Shown one piece after another: positions 1 through 10,894 of a stretch of 64,000 nucleotides of DNA. The notes below the pieces were generated by a model, which searched no databases, had not been told where the DNA came from, and saw only the letters and a program-made list of their open reading frames with translations. The position numbers were made by a program, and so were the translations under genes. Origin of the DNA: Palaemon carinicauda (Eukaryota; Arthropoda; Malacostraca; Decapoda; Palaemonidae); assembly GCF_036898095.1 (NCBI RefSeq), contig NC_090726.1, forward strand, positions 41,975,571 to 42,039,570. The letters run 5' to 3'. Each line of letters begins with the position of its first letter. Position 1 is the first letter of the stretch.

Positions 1-21
1 TTTCTTTCCCAACTTAGCTTG

Positions 22-48
22 TAATAATAATAATAATAATAATAATAC
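22..48. repeat. (TAA)n microsatellite
   Basis: A short TAA run follows the letters AGCTTG. The LINE 3' tail at 42970-42995 also ends in an AGCTTAGCT-like stretch followed by (TAA)n, so this may be the very end of another copy. That is inference from a short match. Confidence 0.5.
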
Positions 49-312
49 ATTTGATAGGCCTATAAGTAATTTGAAAAGACGTAGCAGGTAACTGACCCGA
101 TTGGAAAGAAGAAATTTGAATACGGTTTTTCAGATATTGTGAATTTGTGATTAGTTAATGAAAATGGCTTTGATACTGGATCTACCTTAAATATGTAGGA
201 AAGAATTATATACTTTTTGTAACTGAAATCATCAATTTTATTTTTTTTTTCATGTTATTAAATCACAATGTTTACATTTTGTGACACAAGAGTCACAAGA
301 CGCGGTCCAGAG

Positions 313-601
313 CAGTGTTGCCAGTTGGGCGTCTAAAATTCCCCAAAACTCTTGATAAAAAATCCCCAAACCAACCCAAAATTCCCCATGTCCACAATAA
401 TATTTTTTTCTGATCCTGTAGGCTATATACTAAATCAGTATAAAAATTACTCACTTTACTGCATGTAAGTGCAAGCAAACTAATTACAACAATATAAAGG
501 TTTAATCATCTCTGTCTTCATGGAAATTTGTACTGAATATCCCCCATCAGACACCCAAAATCCCCAAATCTAAGGATAAATTCCTATAGCTGGCAACACT
601 G
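313..601. mobile_element. hAT-type MITE, complete, with 8-bp target duplication
   Basis: A 289-bp non-coding unit is bounded by perfect 12-bp inverted repeats: CAGTGTTGCCAG at 313-324 and its complement at 590-601. It is flanked by GTCCAGAG (305-312) and GTCTAGAG (602-609), which match at 7 of 8 positions. An 8-bp target duplication with CAGTG-type ends is the known signature of hAT transposons. No transposase is encoded, so it must have been moved in trans. The interior carries several ATTCCCCAAA/ATCCCCAAA motifs. Confidence 0.8.
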
Positions 602-609
602 GTCTAGAG

Positions 610-1080
610 TAACATTCTGAAGTACTAAAGCGTCCGTGGTTTAACCTCTGTTGTTTAGTGCAAATTTGCAGTTCTTTGAAGCTTTTCACGTTGGTTTTAT
701 TCACTGAAGATTGTACGGCTTGATATCTTTTCTCGTCTTAAACCAACGGTTTAACCAATAAAGGCAATCAACGGTTTAACAAGTGTTAAGAAAGGTACTC
801 CTTAATTTGTACTCTTACTATATGCCAGCTTTTTCTGTTTATCAAAGTATTTGCTAATTCTGTTCTGTATTTGTTTATAAATACACACCGGCCTTTTTTT
901 TAATGTAGTGTATATATAGAAACAATTGTTACTATTGGGCTACTTATTAAATGTTACAAGGTGACTATTCATTACCATGTTACAGTCAGCCATTTTAAAG
1001 TCTTAAAGAGGCAATGAATTGATAAGGGAGTACATACAAGTCAGTTTTTACTTGTGTATTACACTTTGGGGGGAACCTTC
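610..1080. other. Non-coding stretch, nothing recognised
   Basis: AT-rich DNA with no ORF of note. CAACGGTTTAAC occurs twice near 740-780. No known element or gene signal was recognised. Confidence 0.5.
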
Positions 1081-1089
1081 GATCCACGG

Positions 1090-1350
1090 TTTATTACCTG
1101 TGCCACAGAAGCTGGAAGGAGGTTATGTTTTAACCCCCCCCCCCTGTTTAGCCTGTGTGTGTGTGTTTGTTTGTGAGCAGCATCCTGGCCACAATTTTAA
1201 ACATAGAGTAATGAAACTTGCAAGGATTAACTGTTATGTATAAAGCTGGAAATTATTAAAGGCCATGGTCACGGCTAAGCAAAATTTCCAATTCCCGTAA
1301 TCGGCCACAAGTTTGGACATCATTGTCACAGAGACTGGTAAAATTACCTG
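1090..1350. repeat. Possible dispersed repeat (GGAGGTTATGTTTT family)
   Basis: The stretch contains GGAGGTTATGTTTT, a poly-C run, a GT/GTTT-rich segment and then a conserved-looking block up to about 1350. I recall similar arrangements as dispersed repeats in invertebrate genomes, but there is no second copy in this window, so the call rests on memory. The short ORF across it is not supported as a gene. Confidence 0.3.
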
Positions 1351-2339
1351 TTTAACCAAACTCTGATATCCGATTAAAAAATTAATATTTTCCAGCTTAT
1401 ATAGTGTGTTTTCAATGAATCTTACCTTTATTTTTGCCGCAAATAATCAGATTTAAAGATAACTACAATAATGGGGTTCCTGTGCACAATTGGGGTTTTT
1501 GGGTGGTAGGCAAATACGTTGTTCCCTAATCGAGTTAATTATTTATTGGTTTTTGCCTTGGCATAAACTCTGTTCCCTCACAATTAAACATAATCTCACT
1601 GCTCCTATGTTTTGACAAGCGGACTATGTTCTTATGTAGAGGTTTTGCAGCAAAACTTCTTACGAACGACTAGAAAATGGGAAAAAAGTCACATTTTCTA
1701 TGCACGCAGGAAGATCTGGCCACTGATATACAAAGGCTCCAAGAGCTTTATCAAGCCTTCCTAAACCATATGATCTCGTCCTAAATAATTTTCTCAATGC
1801 CACCGGTTCGTTTTTTTCACTGGTGCTTTTAAAACCTTTGAAAAACAGTATTGAGAACAACTAATGACGTCACATCTTTTTACTTTATTTGACATTTGGT
1901 TACGTATAAGTAAATGTTTTTAATTTGAATTCTTAATTTGATTATTTTCTAAGAATATCTACTTATAAAGGAAGAAAATTATGCCATAGAAAATTCATAG
2001 GTTATAAAATGTACATTATACAATTTGAATGGAGTGTGAAAAATCAGTAGGTGGTTTTTACGTGCTGCCCTAGTGCAATAGTCCGTGTCCTGTTATAGGC
2101 AAGGTAATCTTAAACAAACAAGTGAACAGTTGGTGGAGATATTTATTTGTAAAACCTTTGCAAGTCTAGAAGTAGAATTTCCATTTATAGTATGAGTCGC
2201 TCTTTGTAAGCATTTATAAGCATTGTTGTCAATGAAACTAGATTTCCGCTTAGATTGGATTAATGCATGTTCAAGTTAACTTGTAAAACATTTCGCTTTT
2301 GTTCCATCTATGTTTAAGGATAATAAAAGATTTCCATTT
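1351..2339. other. Non-coding stretch, nothing recognised
   Basis: AT-rich sequence. Only short chance ORFs, no terminal repeats, and no internal repeats that I could see. Confidence 0.45.
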
Positions 2340-2545
2340 CCAGGCTGTAATGTACTTGCTTGTAATCGAGTACCTCGTGGCTGGTGTGTCTCAGGTCCTC
2401 TAGAGGAGTCTTCGCTTTTCGTCATCACGCTAGCCAGTGTGGATTGGTGATGATGGGATATTTTCGTGTGATCGCTCACAGCAAACCAAGCCAGCATGAT
2501 TGGTCCTTACTAGGACAGCTTTGCTGATCATGGCTTTATGTAAAC
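2340..2545 (-). repeat. Dispersed repeat family R1, copy 1
   Basis: Read on the minus strand, this matches the copy at 25495-25730. Shared landmarks in order are GCCATGATCAGCAAAG, CTAGTNAGGG, GGTTTGCTGTGAGCGATCA and TCATCACCAATCCACACTG. A third, truncated copy lies at 50410-50515. The family is about 200 bp and non-coding, and its class is unknown (SINE-like by size). Confidence 0.65.
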
Positions 2546-2559
2546 CCTTTCTCTGCATC

Positions 2560-3105
2560 AAGGTATAGTTTATATAAAATTTGACAGACATTTGCAGTAG
2601 TAGCTAATCTCCTATGTATAGATTTCTACTAATAGCTCTGAGGCTTTTAAAATCTTTTACTTATGTTTCAAATGCTATTATATGTCTGGTAGAATTTAGT
2701 GTTTGATACGAATTGTCTTAATAGTGTTAGGATATTTCTCATCTTTTTCTCTTACTTCCTTCAGTCCTTTGTTGGTGTAGAGGCCTTTTCAGCAAGGAGA
2801 AAATTTGTAATAATCTCTGATGTACTTTTTTTTAGTGAAAAATACCAAAGAAATGTTGTTCCTGTTACTCATAACTTTTAAAATATAAATTTTGCATACA
2901 TTTGTTCTTGTGTTTTTGATTGGATTGAACGTCTTGTATAAACACTTCAACAAGCAGGTAAATTGCTTCTTAGGGGGCTATGACCTTTGGTCTGTAAGTC
3001 CCCGTGTAGAGGAAAGTTCAGTACGATCTACTGAAGAGGGTGATCTGACATCTTCTGTCATGTTAAGAGTCATTAAATATACCTTATCTGCAATCGGACT
3101 GTTTG
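2560..3105. other. Non-coding stretch, nothing recognised
   Basis: AT-rich. Two short open frames near 2700-3125 have no recognisable composition or motif and are treated as chance. Confidence 0.4.
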
Positions 3106-3320
3106 CAATACTAGTACAGTGGTAACATGTTCGCCTAGCATTCGCTTGGCAGCAGATCGATCCCAGCCCTTGACCGTGAGTTTAAACTGTTTGCTGGGGA
3201 GACCACTGTTGTGGTTGGGCACTTAAGTGGGGGTTTGGTCTTGCCCGGCTGACGCTGTGGTGATCATCTATTCTGATGATACTGGAACTGAAACCAGACA
3301 CCTTTACCTTTACATTTGAA
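3106..3320 (+). mobile_element. tRNA-derived SINE
   Basis: The 5' part looks like a tRNA gene with an internal RNA polymerase III promoter. TAGTACAGTGG fits the A box, and AGATCGATCCC, about 40 bp downstream, fits the B box. A tRNA-unrelated body follows, and the unit ends in two CCTTTAC-like repeats at about 3300-3320, as SINE tails often do. Known biology: such units are transcribed by Pol III and copied by a partner LINE. No clear target duplication was found. Confidence 0.6.
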
Positions 3321-3781
3321 CGCTGTACAAAGTTTCTAACGCATGAGAAACGTCTTCATTATATCATCCCGGAATCTTGAAGAGTCTCCTTTTAAATATG
3401 TAACTTCCCTGGTAGTTACATATATATAGCTTAATCACGGCGATTCGTCGCACGCACGGCAGAAATTCAAAATTCGCGGCAATTACCGACAGGTGAGCAG
3501 GTGGTCATACCTGTGCGCCCTCTAACCAGGTACTGTACCTGCAACTATTCCCATAAGTTCTCAAAAATTCCCTGCCGTCGTTCCAGCAACACGTCGGAAA
3601 TTCGATACGTTGTGGGTTTGCTTTGTCTACAAATTTGGTGAAGTACCCATTGTTTGATTTTTTGTTGATGGCTTTCGCTGATTTTTGGATTTTCCCTTTT
3701 GACTTTCCACTCGGTTAAGATAAACTTTGTTGGTTTTTTTTTACCTGGACAGTTAGTTAACTATTTTCTCTAGTTTTCAAA

Positions 3782-4474
3782 ATGGCCGACTCTGTGATTA
3801 GAAAGTGTGTTAAGGGGTGCAAGGCTTGGCTTCCAAAGGCTATGGTTGATCCCCACTCAATATGTAAGAGTTGCAGAGGGCATGAGTGTTCTTTTAATGA
3901 CAGATGCAATGAATGTGAGACTTTATCTGATAGAGAGTGGAAAGAGTATGATCGCTATATTAGGCGATTGGAGAAGGACAGACTTAGGAGAGCTAGATCG
4001 TTAAGTGTACTTTCTAATAGGTCTTTGGATAGTCATGTCCCTTCTAATTTGCATGAAACTAATATTCCTGTTCCTAATCCTAAGGCTGTAGTACCAGACC
4101 CTGCTACGGTGTCGGAGGTAAGTGAGCCTTGTTTGAAGGATGTTATGGCTGCAATATCGGCCTTGGGTGTGAAAGTGCAATCCCTTACTTTGGATAAGGA
4201 AGTGATGTGGGGGGCAGTGCGTGGTTTACAACGCAAGTTTGGGGATAGTGATAGTGCAGTGGAGGGTGCGTCCGTTCGTGTCTGTCATATTCCTAGCCCT
4301 GGCCCTCTTCCATGCTCCCCAACCCCTGGGAGAAGGAAAGTCGACAGGCTAAGGCAAGTGAGAGACGTTAAACAGCGAACGGACGTCCCTTCGAGCGATC
4401 CTGTTGACGCATCCCAGGACACTCCTCCTTGCCTCAGGAAAGGCGAGATGAGGAAGTATTCGTCTTCGTCGTAA
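3782..4474 (+). CDS. DIRS element A gag, N-terminal part
   Basis: A 230-residue open frame starting at an ATG in a CAAAATGG context. Residues 8-50 hold a Cys-rich module (CVKGC, DPHSICKSCRGHEC, RCNEC). The same pattern occurs at the same position in element D (DPHTVCSNCRGKTC, RCEEC). It probably binds zinc and nucleic acid; that is inference. A basic, Arg-rich segment follows (RRLEKDRLRRARS), then a Ser/Pro-rich spacer. The stop at 4472 truncates the frame. In element D the homologous region continues for more than 500 further residues, so this is a broken gag. Function by family: the structural protein that packages the RNA. Confidence 0.7.
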   Translation: MADSVIRKCVKGCKAWLPKAMVDPHSICKSCRGHECSFNDRCNECETLSDREWKEYDRYIRRLEKDRLRRARSLSVLSNRSLDSHVPSNLHETNIPVPNPKAVVPDPATVSEVSEPCLKDVMAAISALGVKVQSLTLDKEVMWGAVRGLQRKFGDSDSAVEGASVRVCHIPSPGPLPCSPTPGRRKVDRLRQVRDVKQRTDVPSSDPVDASQDTPPCLRKGEMRKYSSSS

Positions 4475-6444
4475 GACGCAAGACCTAGACGCGGTTGGCT
4501 TCACCTCTTTTTTCGAGACCTCTCAAGAGACATAGGTCCCCTGTTAAGTTCCAGCAACCATCGTGCAGTAATTGGAGCTCGCTGGAAATCTTCCTGTCGG
4601 AGAAAGACGACGTGTACGCGCCTTAGCAGTCGTGTAGGACACATAGTTCGTCGGAGGAAGAAGATGTGCACTTTACATCTGTTCACGCTTCTCCCCCTCC
4701 CCCGGATTGGGAGATGTTGCAAGGGACTTCTCCTCTTGGCCAGAAGACCCCAGCAAAGGTTTCTGAAACTTTAGACGCTCCCTTACAGCGATTAGAGCGC
4801 AGTTCAGGAAGCGACAGAAATCGCGACGCTCCCTCGCAGCAGACTGGACGCAAGCGACAGGTCTATCAGAGCTTCAGCGGTCAATTATGTCCCTGTTTGA
4901 TGCCTATAAGTCACAAACAGAGGAAGCCTGCAAGAAGGAAGCTAAGGACATCAACAGACCTAGGAAAGGAATAAGATCGAAGGGAGGCGCGAACAGCCAG
5001 CAAGAAACTTCAGCGCTCATCGACGCTCCCTCGCAGCGATCTGGACACGTTTCGGGAGGCGGCAAGGTTCTTGACGCTCCCTCGCGGCATGCTGGATGCA
5101 TACAGCAGGCTGGACACATGCTGGACGCATACGATCAAGACGTTTTCCCGCAGCATGCTGGACGCATAGTTGACGCTCCCTCGCTGCATGCTGGATGCAT
5201 AGTTGACGCTCCCTCGCGGCATGCTGGACGCATGTGAGCAGGGCGTTCCCCCGCAGCACGCTGGACGCATTGTTGACGCTTCCTCGCAGAATGCTGGACG
5301 CATGCTAGACGCACACAAGCATGATTCTCCCTCGCACCATGCTGGACGCTTGCAGGACGCACGCAAGCATGACGCTTTCTCGCAGCATTCTGGACTCATG
5401 CATGACGTTCCATCGCAGCATGCTGGAAGCATGCAGGACGATAATAGACAAGACGAGGCGTGTGTTTCTCCCACTCATTCTACTTCGCAGATCGCTATCC
5501 CTTTAGAGGAGATCTCAGAGGGGAAAATGCTTCATGCAGCAGACCTTAAGAGATTACTGGCAGTTCTAGCGGACTTATATCCGAAGGACTTTACTCAGGC
5601 TTTACCTCAAAGCCCGCCCTCGCAGTTTTTGAAGGGTAGACCCCAGAAACCTTCCTCTTTTAAGAAAACGGTGCTAGCCAGATCGGTCAAGAGAGCTTTC
5701 TCGACTCTGAACGAGTGGATTCTCAAGAGAAAGGATCAAGGAAAGACTACCTTTTCCTTTCCCCCTACAAGACTGGCCTCCAGATCCAGTGAGTGGTATG
5801 AGACTGTGAAGGTTCTCTGTTTGGGAGTTCCTGCCTCCTCCCAGGGGGACTTCTCCAGACTCGTTGACGCCTCACGTAGATCAGCCATGACCAAGTCTAA
5901 GGTGATGTGGTCCACGTCGGTGATGGATCACTTGCTGAAGGGCATCTTCAGAACGATCGAGTTCTTCAGCCTGATGGACTGAACTCTCGGAGCCCTCGCA
6001 GAAGTCACAGATGAAAAGAGCGATGCACAGATGCACCTTATTGCCTGTCTCGATAAGGCCGTGAGGGATGGGACCGTCGAACTCTCCGCCCTTTTCATGG
6101 CAGGAGTTATTAAGAAGAGGTCTATGCTGTATTCTTTTCTGTTGTCAGGATTGACTTTCGCTCAGAAATCAGAGCTATTGTATGCTCCTTTAAGTAATCA
6201 TCTCTTCCCTTCTGATGTAGTGAAGGACTTGTCAGCAGCTCTTGCGCAACAAGCGACGCAAGACTTTATTACCAGGACTGCCAAGAAAGTCCTGCCGGCT
6301 AGCTTTTTAACCAGAAAGCAGAAGGAAGCTTCTCCCATGCGCCAGCCCTTTTGTGGGAGGGCCCTTTCGAGAGGAAATCAGAGAATTGCTGCTGGAGGAC
6401 AACCTCGTAAATTTACAAAGCAGCAACCAAAAACAAGAAAGTGA
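4475..6444 (+). pseudogene. DIRS element A gag, C-terminal remnants
   Basis: Continuation of gag in pieces. Open blocks at 4666-4974, 5203-5982 and 6031-6444 share one frame, and 4887-5237 lies in another. The block 5520-6440 resembles residues of element D gag at about 36980-37740: KRAFSTLNEWIL vs KRALRVIGDWLE, RLASRSSEWY vs RLSSRSSVWY, LDKAVRDGTVEL vs MDKAVRDGSNEL. At 5980-5982 a TGA stands where D has TGG (Trp). The C-terminus is basic. The function is lost in this copy. Confidence 0.65.
5020..5430 (+). repeat. 33-bp tandem array inside gag (DAPSRHAG repeats)
   Basis: About a dozen degenerate units, basically 33 bp (11 codons). They encode variants of DAPSRHAGRML, with the words CTCCCTCGC and CATGCTGGA in most units. 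The period is a multiple of three, so unit gain or loss keeps the frame. Both strands are open across part of it, which produces mirror ORFs that are not genes. Element D gag has no such array at this position, so it arose within the A lineage. Confidence 0.75.
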
Positions 6445-8252
6445 GCTTACAACCTCCAGACACAATTGGGAGCCAGGTTATCCCACTATTGACAAGAGTG
6501 GAGCCAAAGGGGAGTGGACGACTGGACAGTCGATGTCTTGAAGGAGGGTTACAAGATCCCCTTCCTAAGAAGGCCTCCTCTTTCGTCAGAGCCCTTAGAG
6601 TTGACAGCAACATACTCGGGGAGCAAGGCAGCAGCTCTTCAAGAGTAGGTCAACCAGATGCTGTCAAAAGCAGCGATAGAAGTAGTAGAGGACCCCTCTT
6701 TGGAGGGATTTTACAACAGACTTTTTCTAGTTACAAAGAACTCGGGCGGTTGGAGACCTGTTCTGTACGTAAGTCCTCTGAACAAGTTTGTAAGCAAAGT
6801 CAAGTTTGCCATGGAGACATCTGCGTCAGTCCTAGCAGGCACCAGACAAGGAGACTGGATGGTGTCGATAGATCTGCAGGACGCGTATTTTCACGTCCCA
6901 ATTCACCCGAACTACAGAAAATTTCTGAGATTCATTTACCAAGCAACTACTTATCAGTTCAAAGTACAGTACTTTGTTTTGGACTGAGCACGGCTCCCTA
7001 CGTTTTCACTCGAGTGGTTTCCAACGTGGCTCGCTGGCTACATCTAAAAGGGGTACGGATATCAATGTACCTGGACGACTGGCTAATCAGAGCCAGGTCG
7101 CAAGAAAAGTGTCCGGAGGATCTACAAGTTACAATGTCCATGACGCAACAGCTAGGTCTGGTTGTAAATTTGGCCAAATCACAACTGACACCTTCACAAA
7201 ACATCATCTACCTCAGGATGAGGATTCAATCAGTGGTTTTTGGGCTTTTCCAGCCCCGAAACGCATTCTAGAATGCCTAAGAAAGGTGAAGCACTTCCTA
7301 GACAGAAGGACCTGCTCGGTGAGAGAATGGATGAGTCTGCTGGGTACCCTCTCCTCGATCGAACAATTCGTATCCCTGGGAAGACTTCATTTACAGCCTC
7401 TACAATTCCCTCTCTCAAAATATTGGACAAGAGACCAAGGCCTAGAGACGTGGATTCCGATTCCTCTGGCAATCAGGAATCAGTTGAGTTGGTGGGACGA
7501 TCCCAACAAACTCCTAGAAGGCCTCGAACTTCAACAGAAGAACCCCGACCTAGTGTTGTATTCAGCCGCATCAGACATGGGGTGGGGTGCAACACTGGGG
7601 AAGGGCGAGATCTCGGGTCTGTGGAAAGAGTTTCAGAAGGAATGGCATATAAACATCAAGGAACTAGTGGCCATTCATCTAGCTCCAATGCCCTTCCAAA
7701 GGAAGTCCAGGGCAAGTTAGTTCAGGTCAATGCAGACAACACCACAGCGTTGGCCTACATCAGGAAACAGGGAGGCACTCGTTCAGACTCCGTTTACGAG
7801 GCAGCGAAAGATCTCCTACTGTGGGCAAAAGTGAGGGATATAAACCTGATAACATGCTTCATAGAAGGGGAGAAGAACGTCAGGGCGGATCTCCTCAGCA
7901 GAGGAAGACAAGTTCTCACAACAGAGTGGACCCTACATCACGAGGTGTGCAGCAGCCTTTGGATGCTTTGGGGAGAACCCTCAATAGACCTCTTCGCGAC
8001 CCAGAAAACAAAGAGGTTACCAGTTTATTGCTCTCCAGTCCCAGACCAGTGACCCTGATAGCTCCGTTTTGGCCCATGAGACCTTGGATTGCAGAAGTGA
8101 TGGAGTGGCTGGTAGATACTCCCAGAGCGTTACCATGTCGGAACGATCTACTCAGACAGCCACCCATAGAGAGGTACCATCAAAATCTCCTCGCTCTCAA
8201 TCTAACTGCCTTTCGACTATTGAAAAGCTGGCAAGAGCGAAGGGCTTTTTGA
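6445..8252 (+). pseudogene. DIRS element A reverse transcriptase / RNase H, frameshifted
   Basis: Clear RT: FYNRLFLVTKNSGGWRPVL at about 6706, SIDLQDAYFHVP at about 6868, CFGLSTAP, and the catalytic YLDDWL at about 7068-7085. RNase H follows (SAASDMGWGATL near 7560, NADNTTAL near 7730, NVRADLLSR near 7880) and then the DLFAT motif of the methyltransferase-like tail near 7990. The reading frame changes at about 6970, 7235 and 7690. A stop TGA lies in the upstream part near 6490. About 48 codons between the CSPVPD and APFWP motifs are missing at about 8045 compared with element D. Not functional as it stands. Confidence 0.85.
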
Positions 8253-9277
8253 GGGAAGCTGCAAGAGCTATCGCGAAAGTTAGGAGGACGTCCACAATTA
8301 AGGTATACCAATCCAAGTGGGACGTGTTTAGAGAATGGTGCAGGATTAGCAACTTTTCCTCTTCCAGTACCTCTCTAGCCCAAATAGGAAATTTTCTGTT
8401 GCATTTACGAACGGAAGAAAAGTTGGCAGTATCGACCATCAAGGGATACCTCAGCATGCTAGCCTCCGTCTTCCGTCACAAACATATTGACGTGTCAGGA
8501 AACAAGGATCTCTTGGACCTCATTAGATCTTTTGAGACTGCTAAGTTAAAGGACAACCCAAGCCCCTCTTGGAACCTGGATGTAGTCGTAGCGTTTTTGA
8601 CCTCGAGCAGGTTTGAACCTCTCGACAAGGCTTCTTGGAAGGATCTTACTAAAAAGATCCTATTCCTGGTTGCATTGGCTACAGCCAAGAGAATAGGAAA
8701 GTTGCAAGCCATCAGCAAGAAGGTGGGCTTCAATGGAGATAATGCAATTTGCTCCCTTCAGCTAGGTTTTCTCGCCAAGAACGAGAATCCTTGCGACCTT
8801 GGCCCAGATCCTTTACCATTCCAGGGTTATCTCACTTAGTAGGACGGGAAAAGGAGAGAGGCCTTTGTCCAGTGAGAGCTCTAAAATCTTATCTTCAGGC
8901 AACCAAAAACCTGAGAGGACAAGCAGATAACCTCTGGTGCTCAGTTAAAAAGCCTTCTATACCTTTATCAAAGAATGCTCTGGCATTTTTTTATTAAGGA
9001 TTTAATAAGGGAAGCTCCCCAGAACTGTGAGGAGAGAAGCTTTCCAGTCCTTAAGGTCAAACCACATGAGGTAAGAGCTGTGGCGTCTTCTATGGCGTAC
9101 AGACACAATAAGTCGATGAAGTCAATTTTGGAGGCGATATTCTGGCGAAGTAAGTCAATCTTCGCAGATTGTTACCTTAGAGAAGTACAGACCCAATATG
9201 AAGATTGTTGTTCCCTGGGTCCGTATGTTGCCTCCGGCGTCGTAGTTGGAGAAGGTACTACTGCCTCTACCCTATAG
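8135..9277 (+). pseudogene. DIRS element A tyrosine recombinase, two frameshifts
   Basis: DNA strand-transfer enzyme of DIRS elements, which integrates the circular cDNA. The start is probably the ATG at about 8135, inside the RT/RNase H frame; the two frames overlap to 8252. Core-binding region: STIKVYQSKWDVF near 8290. Catalytic region: first Arg in ATAKRIGKL near 8685, HEVR near 9065 and the nucleophile Tyr in DCYLREV near 9170. The frame moves at about 8790 (one extra base) and about 8985, where a run of seven T probably contains one too many. The C-terminal block 8975-9277 is open to a TAG stop. All four catalytic positions survive across the frames. Confidence 0.8.
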
Positions 9278-9702
9278 CCTTTTATTATATACCCTTGCCT
9301 TTTTCTTGAACTTGGTATCACAGGTTGTCTGTGAAGGTTGTTGCAGCCTTCCACAGTCTTGGATGCAAGTCGAAGTTAGTTTTTATGGTGTGTGTTTTTA
9401 GTGTATTTTTGAGTCAGGTGGTCAGAATCATTGTCCATGGCTATGCCAGGATAGCAAGGGTGGTGGTCTAGCCATGTTAAGGTCGAGGACCGTGTGGCAG
9501 CCCCACATAGACTTTTACAGCCCCCTGGGTGGATCGCTGAGTCTCTCAAGGAATGCAGGCAAATGAGGCAGGATAACTATGAAGCCAGCTTCCTTATCAG
9601 GTAAAAACCTGATTATTGGTACAGCTAATTTGGAGCGATTAATAATTATACGAATTCCCGACGGGGCTGCGGTTTTCTAACCCACCACCAGTGGTGTCAA
9701 TC
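9278..9702 (+). other. Element A 3' untranslated region
   Basis: Sequence between the recombinase stop and the internal complementary region. It shares with element D a GTCAATCAGCTATATAT-like entry into the internal region, preceded by CCCACCA. No ORF and no repeat of its own. Confidence 0.55.
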
Positions 9703-9795
9703 AGCTATATATATGTAACTGCCAGGGAAGTTATGTATATAAAAATGGTATTTTTATCTTAAAATAAATTTTTAAATATACTTACCAGGTAGTTA
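9703..9795. repeat. Element A internal complementary region
   Basis: The first half (about 9703-9745) is the reverse complement of the element's left end at 3390-3431, with most mismatches in the outer 15 bp. The second half ends in TATACTTACCAGGTAG and would pair with the right end, which is absent. In DIRS elements this region serves as a template for completing both ends. Confidence 0.75.
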
Positions 9796-10101
9796 GTTGG
9801 TCACTGGCATATTATAGGGCCTATCAAACCTGATACTTATAGCCAACCATAAAGAGGTTTTTGGTATTGGAGCTGACTTCGGCCAAATTCACTTTAGATA
9901 TGTATATAGCATCTCTGTATAATATCTTCCATCCAGAAGAACAAAAGGTATATTGATAGGATAGCATGGTATATGTAATAATTGATTTATGGATGTATAT
10001 GTATAGTGATAGACTCGGAAATATTGACTGAGATTGATAGACTGAAGAGTAGTATACTATAATTGTACACTGGAAAGCCTCTTGAATCACTATATGTATA
10101 G

Positions 10102-10375
10102 TTATTATTATTATTACTATCCAAGCTACAACCCTAGTTGGAAAAGCAAGATGCTATAAGCCCAGGGGCCCCAATAGGGAAAAATAGCCCAGTGAGGAAA
10201 GGAAATAAGGAAATAAATAAATGAAGAGAACAAATTAACAATAAATCATTCTAAAAAAGGCAACAACGTCAAAACAAATATGTCATATATAAACTATAAA
10301 AAGATTCATGTCCGCCTGGTCAACAAAAAAGCATTTGCTCCAACTTTGAACTTTTGAAGTTTCTGGAACTATTCA
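10102..10375 (-). mobile_element. LINE 3' end, truncated copy
   Basis: Matches 63555-63830 over most of its length: AAGCTACAACCCTAGTTGG, GGAAAGGAAATAAGGAAATA, CAAATATGTCATATATAAAC and TTTGCTCCAACTTTGAACTT. On the minus strand it ends in (TAA)n at 10102-10115. The copy is 5'-truncated just inside the coding region, which is usual for non-LTR retrotransposition. Confidence 0.75.
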
Positions 10376-10465
10376 ATTTAAGCTTAATCGTAGTGGATAT
10401 GCCCCATATCTATAGCACACTCCTCCGGATTATTTCTTAATATGTATATGTATATGTATATGGGT

Positions 10466-10575
10466 GCCGGTTTAGTATGTGGCCTACCTTTCGAATCGAA
10501 TATGGCCTACGAAATTCTATCTGTTTTAGTATGTGGCCTATCCTAACCAGCCAGGTCCACATACTAAAGCGGCAA
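10466..10575. repeat. Short inverted-repeat element next to a TATATG microsatellite
   Basis: GTTTAGTATGTGGCC on the left pairs with GGTCCACATACTAAAGC on the right, about 100 bp in total, with TATATG repeats on both flanks. A second GTTTTAGTATGTGGCC lies in the middle. It could be a tiny MITE; no clear target duplication. Confidence 0.45.
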
Positions 10576-10623
10576 ATGTATATGTATGATTCTTCTAGTT
10601 CATTGATAATACTTCATACACAA

Positions 10624-10712
10624 TTTAAATTCTCTGATATCTGATATCAAAGATAAGCTTTTAAAGTGGCTATTTAAATTCTCTGATATCTGATATTAAA
10701 AATAAGCTTTTA
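10624..10712 (+). repeat. Local tandem duplication
   Basis: Two copies, about 50 bp apart, of a segment beginning TTTAAATTCTCTGATATC and running through ATAAGCTTTTA. Confidence 0.7.
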
Positions 10713-10894
10713 GCCTTCCCCTTTGATGAAGGGATTATCTAAATGGAAGACAGCCTGTGAATAGTGGTTTTCACACTCCCTTGTTAAATACACGACACCC
10801 ACAAGGTGATCTCGCGAGGGTAGTAACCTCTGCATTCCATGCTTTTATCTTTCTCTAGTATATTTGGAAGATTTATATTAGAAAGGTGAAAAGA

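Larger units (their letters stand above)
3390..9800 (+). mobile_element. DIRS-like retrotransposon A, decayed, right terminal repeat missing
   Basis: Tyrosine-recombinase retrotransposon with the order gag, RT/RNase H, recombinase. The left end (from about 3390, ACTTCCCTGGTAGTTACATA) reappears as its reverse complement at about 9703-9732 with one mismatch in the core. The next segment, about 9745-9795, corresponds to the complement of a right end that is not present. Beyond 9800 I find no right inverted repeat, whereas related element D has one about 150 bp past the same point. All genes carry frameshifts or stops, and about 145 bp is missing near 8045. Nearest relative in the window: element D. 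Confidence 0.85.

Noticed and set aside
3106..3180. A functional tRNA gene
   Set aside because: Box-like motifs are present, but no proper acceptor stem closes and a long tRNA-unrelated body follows, so SINE is the better call.
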